Shown here piece after piece: positions 12,094-23,812 of a DNA stretch of 64,000 nucleotides. Position 1 is the stretch's first letter. Each line of letters starts with the position of its first letter. A model generated the notes under the pieces. It was not told the DNA's origin, did not search any database, and saw only the letters and a list, made by a program, of their open reading frames with translations. Source of the stretch: Henckelia pumila (lineage: Eukaryota; Streptophyta; Magnoliopsida; Lamiales; Gesneriaceae); NCBI RefSeq assembly GCF_033568475.1, contig NC_133121.1, positions 127,504,375 through 127,568,374 of the forward strand. Direction: 5' to 3'. The translations under genes and the position numbers were made by a program.

Positions 12094-12334
12094 TACCAAA
12101 ACTTATAATACTAAATTAAACATATGCTTAATTTTATAAGCCATTAAAAATAATGTTAAAGCAGCAATCTTTTTTTTTTAGTATTAACTCAGTTATAACA
12201 GTTGAGAGTAAGTTCATCCATGAGATTGATTATTTAATATTTTTTAAGGTATCTGTCGTTAAAATTTTTTGTCATATGATAATTATTTAGTACCTTGCAA
12301 GATGATGGATTCTTACCGGAATTTTATGGTAATA

Positions 12335-12597
12335 CTTCCTTCATCCCATATATATTGTCTTCTTTGGATTTTCACACAGATTAAGAAAAATGTATTGAGA
12401 AAGCAAATTTTATATAAACTTTATATTTTATCTCTATTCAACGTATTAAAAAATGATTTCACAATTTTCAAGGTGTAGTTAATATGGGTATATTAGTAAA
12501 GAAGTGTAAAAAATATTACTAAATATGGTATATAACTATATATTTGGGACCAAAAAAAAAAAAGAAAACGTGGACAATATAATTGGAACGGAGAGAG
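12335..12597. mobile_element. Stowaway-like MITE, copy C
   Basis: The ends CTTCCTTCATCCCATATATATTG and, read reversed, CTCTCTCCGTTCCAATTATATTG are imperfect inverted repeats of the CTCCCTCCRTYCC type used by Stowaway/Tc1-mariner MITEs. A TA dinucleotide flanks each side (12333-12334, 12598-12599). The element is 263 bp with no coding capacity. The same element is at 53693-53931 and, cut short, at 35411-35574. Confidence 0.8.
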
Positions 12598-12599
12598 TA

Positions 12600-13998
12600 T
12601 CTGTCAATTTCATTCATCCCTTTTTGTTTTTTAGCTTAATTAAAATTTTGTCCTATAAGACTTTTCTACTTAACAAATAACTTTAGAAATTGATTATTAG
12701 TTTTAAATGCTCTACCGCTCATTATAATGTATTATTATAGTGTTAATTTAACTTGCACACAACATGAAATATAAATTTTTCAATGTTTATATCATTACAT
12801 GTAGCGCAAATGAACATACTTACATGATAACTCATGTTTTGAATTTATAATTGAAAATTGTCACTTAACACTTGTCAGTAGTCACCGTTGAGTCACTAAG
12901 CTCTCATTGAATGTATAAAATTACACAACACAAATAATGTCATAATCATCTATGACTCATCATATTTGATACAATATATTATACTTTTTTAAGTTGAGTA
13001 TCATTTACTTTATATATACCTATGTACGAAGAGTGCTTCATATGTAACCAAAGCTTTATGCAATTATGTAGGTGATATTAAAATAGAGGTAGATTTTAAT
13101 AATATGCATTGAATTCAACGTGTATATAGTAAATAAATAAAGGAAAGTTTTCTTAGATAAGAAATACTTGGCTGTAAAATATTAATGTAAGATGACTGAT
13201 AAATTATATTTTTACAGTATTTATGAAACTGAACCTTGTAAAATAAATATATGGTAATATTTTGCAATTTGCATCTTAATGAGAATGTATATAAAATTAC
13301 TTTTTTTTATTGTTCATCCCTAAATTCAGTATAAGTTCCGCGGTACATGTTATTTCTACTTGTGAAATATAATCTTGAATCCAAGTACATCATAGGATTT
13401 AAATTTGGTGGATTGGATTTTGTTTAGGCTTAGTTTAATTTGAATGCAAGATGAATAATCCAAATATTTAAAAAAAAAACATTTCAGTCGAGCGACATTA
13501 GCATATGATCAGACAAACTTCGTTAAAATCAGAAGAATAATTTATTATAAACAATTTACTTGCATGAAACATTTGGACACAAACTTTAATTGGATAACAA
13601 AGCAATCAGAAATTAACTTTTGTTTTTAATGTTTGCATTCACATAATAACACGAAAGATTTAAACATTTTTTAACTTCCTATGCTTATATTCATAAAAAA
13701 AATATATGAGTCATGCTTGAACCTAATTTATTTTATTTTTGCCCCAAGCTTAAAATAAAATTCGACGATTCCTCATTTTAAAGAGATTGCAATGGAAATC
13801 AAAAGCTTAAAACAAAATTCGTTGATTCCTTATTTTAAAGAGACTGCAGTGGAAATCAAAAGGTTAAACATTAATTGAAAATCCATATGTGGGAAAACTT
13901 TAGTCAAATACAATATTTGGAAGATCTCCGAGGACCAAGAAACATGGTTTCAATTCGCAAGTCTACTAAAGTCAATGTCTGACATTTTAAAACAGTAA
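12600..13998. other. Non-coding flank shared with copy B
   Basis: AT-rich sequence without a recognised gene. It matches 53934-54588 and 63085-63839, where it is split by the Tekay element. Within it two related segments of about 60 bp (around 13745-13800 and 13803-13860, each with AAGCTTAAAAYAAAATTCG and TTTTAAAGAGA) form a small imperfect tandem repeat. Confidence 0.7.
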
Positions 13999-14001
13999 AC
14001 A

Positions 14002-15402
14002 TGATAGTATTATTTTGTTTGATGTTTAGTGTAATTTTGTTAAGTGTTTTGCATGCATTTTGTGTCATTGTTCATGTTTTATTCTTATTTTATTTTATGT
14101 CATGCATTGAGCTTCTTAACTTAGTTTTGATTTATTGTGTAGGAATTTTCATGTTTTGATTAAAGAAATCGAAGTGTGTCCTTGCATCCAAAGAAAACCA
14201 CAAAGCAGATTTTTCATCATAGAAGCATTCGCTCGATCCTGGCATTTTCCCAAATCGAGCGCGGTCATGAGATTTTCAAGACAGTAGGTTGCCTCAACTC
14301 TCCCGCTCGATCGCACATTCTTCCCGGATCGAGCGCGACCAAGGAATTTTCAAGGCAGAAAGTTGGCCAGTATTGCGCGCTCGATCGGGTATATTTCTAG
14401 GATTGAGCGCGCGGGTCTGTTGCGGAAGAAATTTTTAATTTTGGAAAATCTTTTAATTAATGCTCTAGACTTTTATTATACTTTTAATTCCATTTTGGAG
14501 ACATTATCAGATATTCTAGACGCATAGAATGTGAAGAACTCTTTCTGGACGGCTAGGTTTCATCTATCTTTTCTTAATTTTATTTTCTCTCATGAATTTT
14601 TGTAGATAATTCATGAGTATTGTTGGCTAAACTTTTTATACTTGGTTGAGGGAGACGAAACCTTGATATATTTTATTCATGAGATTCGATTTGCAGAATT
14701 TAATCTTTATTAAGTATCAATATTTGATCTGTTTTATTTTATGTTTGTATGCGAGATTTTAGGATTGGTCATCTTAGGATTTTGTATTGCGAGCGATAAC
14801 TAAATTAGAATTCAAATCCGTAATTGTTTGAATAATCTAATTTGCGAAGCAACTACATTTGATATTTTCTGTTGTTGAATTTATTAAATTGTAGGATCAA
14901 TTATTGACTAGGCTAAATACAACCGCTGGTGTTTGTGTTGTCTAGGTTCGTCAGTTTTACTAGTGTGAATGCTACCGTGGATTTAAATCTAGATTGCTGT
15001 TATCGGGTTAATTCATTGGTAATGGTTAATTTAGAATGTTGTTTTCTAATTAACTAAAATTACGGTAAAACAGGAATTTGATTTTCAATGAAGAATATTT
15101 ATTAGGATTGATTATTTTTAGGGAATCGATGATTGAATAAATGAATATCAAGGGTGTAGTCGACCGATACCAAGTCTCGTCTCTTATTTATTTCTCTAGT
15201 CAATTATTTAATCTTGCATGTTAGTGAATTTTCATTGATTAAAGTTTTCAGTAGTTAACCTCAAACTTCAAAACCCCCATTTTATTTATTTAGAACAAAT
15301 TGAATTTGTCTTTCCTCGTGGGAACGATCTCTACTCACACTACTGCATTATTTGTTTATCTGATTGAGTCGGGTAATTTGGGCGTGATACGACTAAGCGC
15401 TA
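14002..15402 (+). repeat. 5' LTR of the gag-pro element
   Basis: Starts TGATAGTATT and ends GACTAAGCGCTA, identical in length to the 3' copy and differing by scattered single changes. It carries a hairpin array at about 14230-14415. The terminal GCGTGATACGACTAAGCG resembles the end of the Athila LTR at 28632 (reverse strand), so the two elements are related. Confidence 0.9.
14230..14415. repeat. Triplet hairpin array in gag-pro LTR (5' copy)
   Basis: Left arms CGCTCGATC start at 14230, 14304 and 14378, exactly 74 nt apart, each paired with a downstream GATYGAGCGCG-type arm. Spacers share ATTTTCAAGRCAG with the spacer between Athila LTR hairpins read on the other strand. The pairing is less perfect than in the gypsy family. 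Confidence 0.85.
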
Positions 15403-15410
15403 AAAAATTT

Positions 15411-15428
15411 TGGCGCCGCTGCCGGGGA
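15411..15428 (+). promoter_or_regulatory. Primer-binding site (tRNA-Asp type)
   Basis: TGGCGCCGCTGCCGGGGA, 8 nt after the LTR, is the Athila/Tat-class primer site, complementary to the 3' end of tRNA-Asp apart from a likely single change. It fixes the plus orientation and the end of the LTR. Confidence 0.85.
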
Positions 15429-15643
15429 ACGGTGTTAATTTATTGTGTTTGCTGTTTATTTTTACTTTATTTTATTATTTCTCGTAGTGCTACTCTGGTT
15501 TGTTCATGCTTTCAGGTGAATCTTCGGGAGAAGAAGAATTTCCATACGACCCAGAGATAGAAAGAACTTTGAATAGACGAAGGAGAGAAGCTCGTAAGAG
15601 ACTAGAATAGGACGAGCGCGTGGTTGAAGATCTGACAAGATCA

Positions 15644-16960
15644 ATGGCTGACAACGCCAATCTGAGTTTGAGACAATTGGGCACTCGTGATCCCAATCAG
15701 CAACCTTTATGCATTACTTTTCCTACATTAGAAAATAATACTAATTTTGAGCTTAAGTATGGATTAATTCACTTATTACCCTCTTTTCATGGTCTTGTAG
15801 GTGAGGATCCGAATAAACACCTGATGGAATTTCATGTGGTGTGTACAAGTATGAAACCCCATGGAGTGACAGATGAACAGATTCAGCTGAGAGCTTTTCC
15901 ATTCTATTTGAAGAGTGCTGCTAAGGATTGGCTATACTACTTGCCCTCTGGTTCTATCACAACGTGGATGGAGATGAAAAGAACCTTTCTGGAGAAATAC
16001 TTTCCAGCCTCTAGAGCTGCGAACATCCGAAAGGAGATCTACGGAGTCAAGCAATACTCCGGAAAATCACTGCATGAATACTGGGAGCGGTTCAAGAAGC
16101 TTTGTGCTAGCTGTCCGCAACACCAGATAAGTGAAAATCAATTAATACAATTTTTCTATGAAGGTTTGTTACCTCATGACAGGAGTATGCTAGACGCAGC
16201 CAGTGGAGGAGTGTTTGTAGATAAAACTCCGGTACAAGCAAGAAACCTGATAGAAAATATGGCTGCCAATTCCCAACAATTTGGCACTATCAGTAATGAG
16301 CATGTACCAAGGAAGAACAATGAGGTAAATGTATCTTCCCTTGAACAACAATTAATTGAATTGACGTCTCTTGTGCGTCAGATGGCTGTAGGGAATGGAC
16401 AAACTGCAAAGGCATGTGGAATTTGTGCTGTAGTGGGACACGCTACTGATATGTGTCCCACACTTCAAGAAGATTCGGTTGAACAAGTCAATGCTACTGG
16501 AGGATTTTCTGGACCACCACAGCGGAAATATGATCCTTATTCCAACACATACAATCCTGGTTGGAAGGATCATCCAAATCTGAGATATGGAAACCCTCAA
16601 GCAAATCAATCGGGGCCTCAAGCACCACCACAAAATCAAACTTATAGGCCGTCGTATCCTCAACAGTTGCAGTGTCCTCAAATTCCAAATCCGGGTGATT
16701 TTCTTGAAAATATTGTTAAGGATCTTGCTACTAATACTGTAGCTTTGCAACAGGAAACTCGATAAAGTATCCAACAGTTGAATACCCAGATGGGACAACT
16801 CACAACCGCAGTCAACCGGTTGGAGGCACTGAATTCGAATAGCTTACCATCACAGACTGTGATAAACCCAAGAGAGAACGTGAGTGCCATAACTTTGAGG
16901 AGTGGAAGAGAGTTGAAGATCCATGAGGAGGAGGTTCACACGCCGACAAAGAATGAATAA
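15644..16960 (+). pseudogene. Athila-type gag, with in-frame stops
   Basis: The likely start is the ATG at 15644 (MADNANLSLRQLG); an upstream in-frame ATG at 15620 is possible. The protein has a retrotransposon gag/capsid domain (LKSAAKDWLYYLPSGSITTW, FLEKYFPASRAANIRKEI) in its first 200 residues, a zinc knuckle CGICAVVGHATDMC near residue 265, and a Gly/Pro/Gln-rich tail with YDPYSNTYNPGW. A TAA at 16763-16765 ends the frame; the same frame then continues with TLRSGRELK, an Athila gag-pro hallmark, to a second stop at 16958-16960. Gag assembles the particle; here only a truncated but largely intact version could be made. Confidence 0.85.
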
Positions 16961-17964
16961 GTTGAGAAAGAGCGAGCACAGAACGAAGAAGCACCTAGAG
17001 GCAAGTTCTCTCCTCTATCTGAATATAAGCCTGTTGCCCATTTCCCCATGGCACTTAAGGATTCTAGGAAAGGTGAGGGGATTAAGGAACTCTATGAAAC
17101 TTTTCGTAGATGCGAGGCAAATATTCCACTGTTAGATGTTATTAAGCAAGTACCTCGCTATGCTAAATTTTTGAAAGAATTATGTACTGCGAAAAGAAAA
17201 CAAAAGTTGAAGGGGTGTAAGAGATTTGAATTGGGAGAACATGTCTCTGCCGTCATTCAAAGAAAGGTACCTACAAATGCAAGGACCCAGGTATGTTCTC
17301 AATTCCATGTAAAATAGGAGATAGTCAGCTTGATACGGCCATGCTAGATTTAGGAGCATCGATTAATGTTATGCCATACTCTGTTTATGCTTCCTTAAAT
17401 CTTGGGCCTTTGACTGAAACTGCAATCGTTATCCAAATGGCTGATAGATCTACTATTTATCCTAGGGGTCTGTTAGAAGATATTCTTGTGCAAGTTGGAA
17501 ATTTGGTCTTTCCTGCTGATTTTTATGTGCTTGATATGAAGAATAATGATTTGAATAGTCCAATTTTGCTAGGAATACCATTTTTGAAAACTTCAAAATC
17601 CATTATAGATGTTGATAATGGTACTCTCACTATGGAGTTTGATAGGGAGATTGTTAAGTTTCATATCTTTGATACCCTGAAAACTCCTAGAAGTGAAAGT
17701 GTTGTTAATTTTCTTGATGTCAATGACCATGTCTCACAAGGAAAGAAGAAGTTTGTACTTGAGGATAAGTTGAAAGAGACTATTGCAACGTCTGCTGAAA
17801 TTTTTCTCTCTGATATGCAGGTACCTATAACTGAGACAAAACATCCTCCTGACCGAGCGAAAAGAATCGCCAAGAAGTCGAAGCAGAATAAGCATGGGAC
17901 ATTGACTGGAAAATTTCTGAAGTGGGTGAAGGTGGACAAAGGAACCAGATTTATACCACCTTGA
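16961..17964 (+). pseudogene. Athila-type gag C-terminus and aspartic protease, frameshifted
   Basis: The gag frame goes on to 17317 (PMALKDSRKGEGIKELYETF, FLKELCTAKRK). A one-base loss in an A run near 17275 shifts it, and the protease reads from about 17280 in a new frame: CKDPGMFSIPCKIG, then the active-site motif LDLGASINVMP (D-L-G-A-S in place of D-T-G-A-S, normal for Athila), a hydrophobic ILLGIPFL strand, and FDREIVKFHIFD. It ends at 17964 with KFLKWVKVDKGTRFIPP. Nothing of reverse transcriptase follows. In related elements the protease cuts the Gag-Pol polyprotein; here it would need a frame correction. Confidence 0.8.
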
Positions 17965-19225
17965 GGAACTGTAGCATTCAGTCGAGCCAACGACCGTAAA
18001 CAAAGGTGCTTACTGGGAGGCAACCCAGTGTTTTTTTTCTTTTCGTTAGTTTTTATCTTTCATTTTGTTTTTGAGTTTATTTTTTATGTTTTCAGAAACC
18101 GAATGTCGCTACCTCCGCAGTCAAAGTTCCAATATGATTCTTCTGTGATGTTGCCAGATGATGAAGAGGACAGTGCCAACACTTAGACCAGGGGAGTTTC
18201 GTTTTTAATTTTTCGCATAGCATATTGTTTAGTTGTTTGTTTGTGTTTTGTCTTGTAATGCATTGAGGACAATGCTTAGGTTAAGTGTGGGGGGATGTAT
18301 TCATATTGTTGCATTTGTTTTGTTTTGTTATTGCATGTAGTTTGTGATTTGTTGTGTCATTATTCGTTTGTGTTGAATGCATAAGTAAAGGATGATTTCT
18401 AGCCTTTCTAGCCTATGATGAGATAGTTGAAAAATTATGAATTTTTGAAAAAAATTTACTCTTGATTGGATATGAGAAACCGTAGGTTGTTTGTTGAATA
18501 TTCTTAAGCACGCATGTTTAACCGGTGAATTGTAGCGATGTATTAGATATTGTGGATGTCTGTTGGACCATTGCACGACAATAGGTAGTTTGTGGATCTT
18601 GATTGTGTTCTATGAATTTTGATGAGGCTCTAGTTTACACTTATGATCTTGGGCGCACATAGAAAATTTTTTTTATACAATTCCATCCGGGCCTTGAAAG
18701 GATTAAAATCCTATTAAAGATTAAATTTAAGGCTAAATATGCAGATTAAATGGGATTGATGCTCCATCTGGGCTATAGACGAGGGGATTAGAAAGAAAAA
18801 ATAGAATGATTTTTCGTATCCTAGCCAGTTATAGCTAAGTCAGGGGATAATTATTCGGGCTAAAGCAATACCGGGTGCAAAATTCGGAGGTGTGTAATTC
18901 ATTATCTCAAGGGAGGTGGGTATGTCTAGAGGTCGTTGGAAGGAATGGACACTTGAAAAAGTGAAGCTTACACTGAATTGTTCTTGGTCGGCGAACAGTC
19001 TTGAAACTTTGTCTTTTGAAGTTGCATGTAACTGGGGGTAACATGACACACACACACGTTCGCATTCGACTGAAGGTGTATCATTGATGATTGAGAGTTG
19101 CTATGAACTTGTTTTTAATAAAGTGGTTTTCTCTGAGGCTATTTTAAGCATTATCATCCTTACTTATCTGCTTGTTTGTTGTTTCATTTTGTTTTTGCAT
19201 GACTTGCTTGAGGGCGAGCAAGGTT
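17965..19225 (+). other. 3' untranslated spacer of the gag-pro element
   Basis: No coding similarity to pol or env was seen. At 18015-18027 is GGGAGGCAACCCA, a motif also present in degraded form after the Athila integrase at about 33025 and 51322, where it sits between pol and the env-like gene. A purine run AAGTGTGGGGGGATG at about 18281-18296 resembles the true polypurine tract and may be an internal second one. Confidence 0.6.
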
Positions 19226-19241
19226 CAAGTGTGCGGGTATT
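19226..19241 (+). promoter_or_regulatory. Polypurine tract before 3' LTR
   Basis: CAAGTGTGCGGGTATT lies immediately before the LTR start TGATAG, preceded by GAGGGCGAGCAAGGTT. The same arrangement is at 29982-30025 (reverse strand), where the tract is AAGTGTGGGGG. Here a C interrupts the G run. Confidence 0.7.
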
Positions 19242-20642
19242 TGATAGTATTATTTTGTTTGCATTTTTAGTGTAATTTTGTTAAGTGTTTTGCATGCATT
19301 TTGTGTCATTGTTCATGTTTTATTCTTGTTTTATTTTATGTCATGCATTGAGCTTCTTAACTTAATTTTGATTTATTGTGTAGGAATTTTCATGTTTTTA
19401 TTAAATAAATCGAAGTGCATCCTTGCGTCCAAAGAAAACAGCAAAGCAGATTTTTCATCATAGAAGCATGCGCTCGATCCTGGCATTTTCCCAGATCGAG
19501 CGCGGTCATGAGATTTTCAAGACAGTAGGTTGCCTCAACTCGCCCGCTCGATCGCACATTCTTCCCGGATCAAGCGCGGCCAAGGAATTTTCAAGGCAGA
19601 AAGTTGGCCAGTATTGCGCGCTCGATCGGGTATATTTCTAGGATCGAGCGCGGGTCTGTTGCGGAAGAAATTTGTAATTTTGGAAATTCTTTTAATTAAT
19701 GCTCTAGACTTTTATTAGACTTTTAATTTCGTTTTGGAGACATTATCAGATATTCTAGACGCAGAGAACATGAAGAACTCTTTCTGGACGGCTAGGTTTC
19801 ATCTATATTTTCTTAATTTTATTTTCTCTCATGAATTTTTGTAGAGAATTCATGAGTATTGTTGGCTAAACTTTTTATACTTGGTTGAGGGAGACGAAAC
19901 CTTGATATATTTTATTCATGAGATTCGATTTGTAGTGTTTAATCTTTATTAAGTATCAATATTTGATCTGTTTTATTTTATGTTTGTATGCGAGATTTTA
20001 GGATTGGTCATCTTAGGATTTTGTATTGCGAGCGATAGCTAAATTAGAATTCAAATCCGTAATTGTTTGAATAATCTAATTTGCGAAGCAACTACATTTG
20101 ATATTTTCTGCTGTTGAATTTATTAAATTGTAGGATCAATTATTGACTAGGCTAAATACAACCGCTGGTGTTTGTGTTGTCTAGGTTCGTCAGTTTTACT
20201 AGTGTGAATGCTACCGTGGATTTAAATCTAGATTGCTGTTATCGAGTTAATTCATTGGTAAGGGTTAATTTAGAATGTTGTTTTCTAATTAACTAAAATT
20301 ACGGTGAAACAGGAATTGGATTTTCAATGACGAATATTTATTAGGATTGATTATTTTTAGGGAATCGATGATTGAATGAATGAATATCAAGGGTGTAGTC
20401 GACCGATACCAAGTCTCGTCTCTTATTGATTTCTCCAGTCTATTATTTAATCTTGCATGTTAGTGAATTTTCATTGATTAAAGTTTTCAGTAGTTAACCT
20501 CAAACTTCAAAATCCCCCATTTTATTTATTTAAAACACATTGAATTTGCCTTTCCTCGTGGGAACGATCCCTACTCACACTACTGCATTATTTGTTTATC
20601 TGATTGAGTTGGGTAATTTGGGCGTGATACGACTAAGCGCTA
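19242..20642 (+). repeat. 3' LTR of the gag-pro element
   Basis: Same length and ends as the 5' LTR, with only scattered differences by eye, which points to a fairly recent insertion. It keeps the hairpin array at about 19469-19652; the last hairpin has lost two bases of the GCGCGC run. Confidence 0.9.
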
Positions 20643-22201
20643 CCAAATCAGAATCAAATGTTTAAAAAAGATCGAGAAAGAAAAGATTAGTAAGAGCCTG
20701 TTACCGCCTATGTATGAAAAAAACACAAATATAAAAAAAAAAACACACAGATCTGTAGAGCATATTCAATGTACGATTTAGGTATTTATACGTCAAATAA
20801 AAGCAAAGATGTAAAAATAAAATAAACAGATCTATACGACTAAAACACTGATCTATGTGATCCTCTTCTTTGGAACACAGATCTAAAAAAAACAGATCTT
20901 GGCAGAAAAAAGATGTCGTGACACCATTCAAAGTCAGCAAGTTGAAGAATTTAGTTAAATACGAAGCTGATAAAAGATGCAAATATATACAAAGCATTTA
21001 ATCGTAGTTAAATTCAAGTGAAAGAGTGAACATGTACACCGGTCGAGTAGAAGAACTTGTCATTTCTTGTGTTATCCAATTTTCGGTAAATGTTTTTCGT
21101 ACAATTTTAAAAAGTGTTACTAATACAAAAAAACCAGGAATATCATTAGAAGAAATGATAAAGGTAATATATAATTGGAAACTGGAGGTTAATATTATTA
21201 GTAGTCAGATTTAAGCAACTTAATGAAACATAGGATACAAAATCAGTCCGATTGTCTTTATTTCGTAGTCCCTTTAATTTCAGACTTCAGAAGTGACTAA
21301 TAAAAGAGACAACTATTAAGTATTTATATTTTATCGTAATCTTAAATAACAAACCAGTTAATGGTTCGGTCTGTGACAGTCCTTTGATTCTAGATTGGAA
21401 AAATGATAAGTGAGGACACCGTGAAATGATAGCTGAATATTCCATATACATGTGTGGTTATGTTGCATTTAAAAACAATGTAAGTTACAGACAGAACAAG
21501 TAATCGAAAGTACTTTAATTAAGTTACATGGAAATAAGAGAAATGACAAACCAAAGTATTTGAAGTCAGAAAATGAGAGAAAAAAAAAAAAGATACAAGA
21601 TAAATGACATAACCCAAGCTGTTCGAAGTCAAAAAACCCACCACTGAGCAGATCGTTATCGTAACTTGGAGAAAAAAGAATTAACTCGCAGTAAAGAAAA
21701 TACAAGTAAATGTAAACCAAGCGAATCAAAATCGGAAGACTTACAAGTGAGCAGATCTGTGTCGTAAACACAGTCGGAAAACTAACCAGCTAGCAAATCG
21801 GAGCAAATCGATGTCGTAACCTAAACAAGAAAGATTTCGATGCTAAGTGTAGAGAATAGAACACAACTAAATTCGTAAAACCAAAAGAAACCTATCGTTT
21901 TGGAGGATGAGAACCCGGTAGTGAGCGGATCGTGAAAAGCAGCAGGAGATGCGAAGAAGACAGTAAAAAACAAGAGATAAGCGATTGAAGAACGGAAGAG
22001 ATTTGATGCGTACAACCGGTTGTCGCTTCACATCCCAACCAATAAGATCGAACCATCTTTTTGTGTGAAGCAGTGGAGAAGTAGGACAGAAGACACGTGT
22101 ATTTGTGCATAGAGAAAATCTAAACGCGTGTAATTGAGGCAAATGGGAGACCGGGAGTAAACTGGTCATTTTAAGAAATAGCACGCTTTCATATATGAAG
22201 A
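20643..22201 (-). mobile_element. Diverged Helitron 5'-end region
   Basis: On the minus strand, 22201 downwards reads TCTTCATATATGAAAGCG, then ACCAGTTTACTCCCGG, and further on the ACGCGTTTAGATTTTCT motif. These pieces appear in the same order in the Helitron leader copies A, B and C (AAAGCGCG ... GGGCCAGTTACTTGCCC ... ACGCGTCTATGATTTTCT). Here the end starts with the canonical TC. The rest, to 20643, shows no gene and is broken off by the gag-pro element. It is probably another, more diverged Helitron of the same group. Confidence 0.5.
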
Positions 22202-22213
22202 TATATATATATA

Positions 22214-23272
22214 CAGGGCCGATCCTAAAGGTTTTTAGGTCTGAGTCGATATTTTTTAAAAAGGGCACTTAAATGACTTAATTAAGCATAATATGTGTTA
22301 ACATTTTTTTAGTTCCATGTTAATCTTTTTAATTTAAATCAACACATTTAAGAGAATATAAATAACTAAACAATACTAATTCAAACTATTTTTTTTTTGT
22401 TTGAAACAAAGTACTTGTTGATATTTCCAGCTTGACTTAGAATTTGTTCTTCAATATTTAGCGATCTTTTTCTTTTTTGAAACCTCGACATGTACTTAGG
22501 AGGCATCATAAACCTAAGAATTTAATAATTCAATGAAAATTTTAATAAATAAATCACACAGAGAAATTATATACACCTCTTCTTCATTGAAAATTTAGAA
22601 AAAGTAAATCATAATTTCCAACTCATATCAGATTTCCTAACTATCATTTATATCATGTGATTAGAGAATTAATCAGAAGTTGAACTAAAATACCTCAACT
22701 ATTCTTCAATTTCCTTTGTGGCAGTGTATTACCGAGAAAGAAAGAAAAGAAACATATCAAATCTTGCCAATGACTTCTTTTGGAATCTGAGTGACTATAT
22801 TGTATATATGGACAATCAAATTCACAGTTTTCAATTATCATATTTTTTTTTATGAAAAATATATTAATCATTGTTATCATAAAACTAATTCAAACATTTC
22901 ATCAAACAATTTACGTACAATAATTCAAACGTTTCATTCAAATAATTATACATTAATCCATTAAAGTATCTCTATATCTAAATCTAGTTATGAAATAATC
23001 AAATAAACAAAAAAATTAGAAAAATATAAATCACGAGAGAATTGAGAAAAAAAACCTTCGAATGAAATCTAATTCCTGTCGTGAAATTTGAATATCTAAT
23101 TTTTTTTCTACCGAATCGCCGACTTCCATTTAGCTTTGGAAAAGGCTGGATAAATAAATTTTGATTGGACTATAATATTCTTTCTATAATACTAGATTTT
23201 TAAAAAAATTTATGGGCCCCCAAATTTATCGGGCCTGAGTCAATGGACTCTTTTGACTCACTAAAGGAACGA

Positions 23273-23277
<5 letters not shown>
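22214..23277. mobile_element. Possible hAT-like non-autonomous DNA transposon
   Basis: The left end CAGGGCCGATCCTAAAGG and the reversed right end TATGGTCGTTCCTTTAGTG form imperfect inverted repeats, and both lie close to GGTCTGAGTC / GACTCAGGCCC type sequence. CAGGGCC-type ends are common in hAT elements. The element sits in a TA-rich tract, so an 8-bp target duplication cannot be separated from the simple repeat. No transposase frame was found. Confidence 0.4.

Positions 23278-23320
<43 letters not shown>
23276..23320. repeat. (TA)n microsatellite
   Basis: About 44 nt of pure TA immediately right of the hAT-like element. Confidence 0.9.
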
Positions 23321-23323
<3 letters not shown>

Positions 23324-23372
23324 AGAGTCAAAATTTTTATTTGGAATAAGGGATTTGGTTTCTTATCTTAAA

Positions 23373-23402
23373 CTAGTAAAAAATGCACACACTTTGTGTG
23401 TG
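23373..23402 (-). other. Helitron 3' terminus (hairpin + CTAG)
   Basis: On the minus strand a 7-bp stem CACACAC/GTGTGTG with loop AAA is followed by CATTTTTTA and CTAG (23373-23376), then T. This is the classic Helitron 3' end layout. It differs in sequence from the hairpin at 11859-11890. Confidence 0.7.
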
Positions 23403-23812
23403 TAAAAAAAAAACTCTTAAAAAAACAAATAATAAAGTTAGTGATAAATTTTTAATAAAATAATGGTTAGAAAAAAATAATTTTGAAATAAATTATTTCG
23501 GTGTCCAAGTAATATCTATAGATAGATAGATAGATTGATAAGAGGGTTAGATCCTAAACAAAACAAAAAGAAAGGTTGTCTCCTAGAGCCGCCTCTCAAC
23601 GAAAACATTAGGTATTCTCTTTAGCTGATTTTTTAGATTTCTTTTTGTAGGTGGAAATCCGAGAATGAAAAGGTTGATATACTTTTAATACACTTTTTTT
23701 GTGGTTTTATGTATTAATCGTTGTATGATTTTAGACGATTGTTTGAGTTTGTAAAACTGAGGATCGGTGATTTTTATTATAATTCTGATTTTGGTTAATC
23801 TGAAATGTGCAG

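Larger units (their letters stand above)
8476..13998 (-). repeat. Copy C of shared Helitron-end segment (with nested solo LTR)
   Basis: Apart from the solo LTR at 8780-10982, this stretch matches 33760-35574 (copy A) and 52050-54588 plus 63085-63839 (copy B) almost base for base. It covers the Helitron leader, an internal tandem duplication, the abutting Helitron 3' hairpin, a (TA)n tract, a Stowaway MITE and non-coding flank. Because matching extends well past the Helitron end, the copies arose by segmental duplication rather than by transposition of one Helitron alone. Confidence 0.85.
14002..20642 (+). mobile_element. Athila-related gag-protease-only LTR retrotransposon (TR-GAG-like)
   Basis: Two 1401-bp LTRs (14002-15402 and 19242-20642) flank an internal region with a tRNA-Asp-type primer site, a gag, a protease and a polypurine tract, but no reverse transcriptase, RNase H or integrase. 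The gag ending (YDPYSNTYNPGW) and protease (LDLGASINVMP) are Athila-type. About 1.2 kb without recognisable coding follows the protease. This fits the non-autonomous class called TR-GAG, which relies on an autonomous relative for pol. No matching target duplication is seen (aaaca on the left, ccaaa on the right), so a flank may have been rearranged. Confidence 0.85.

Noticed and set aside
16352..16890. Minus-strand frames within the gag-pro element
   Set aside because: Antisense shadows of the gag coding region.
21026..21214. Small 62-residue plus-strand gene
   Set aside because: No recognisable motif, no start context or splice support, and it lies in a Helitron-like region.
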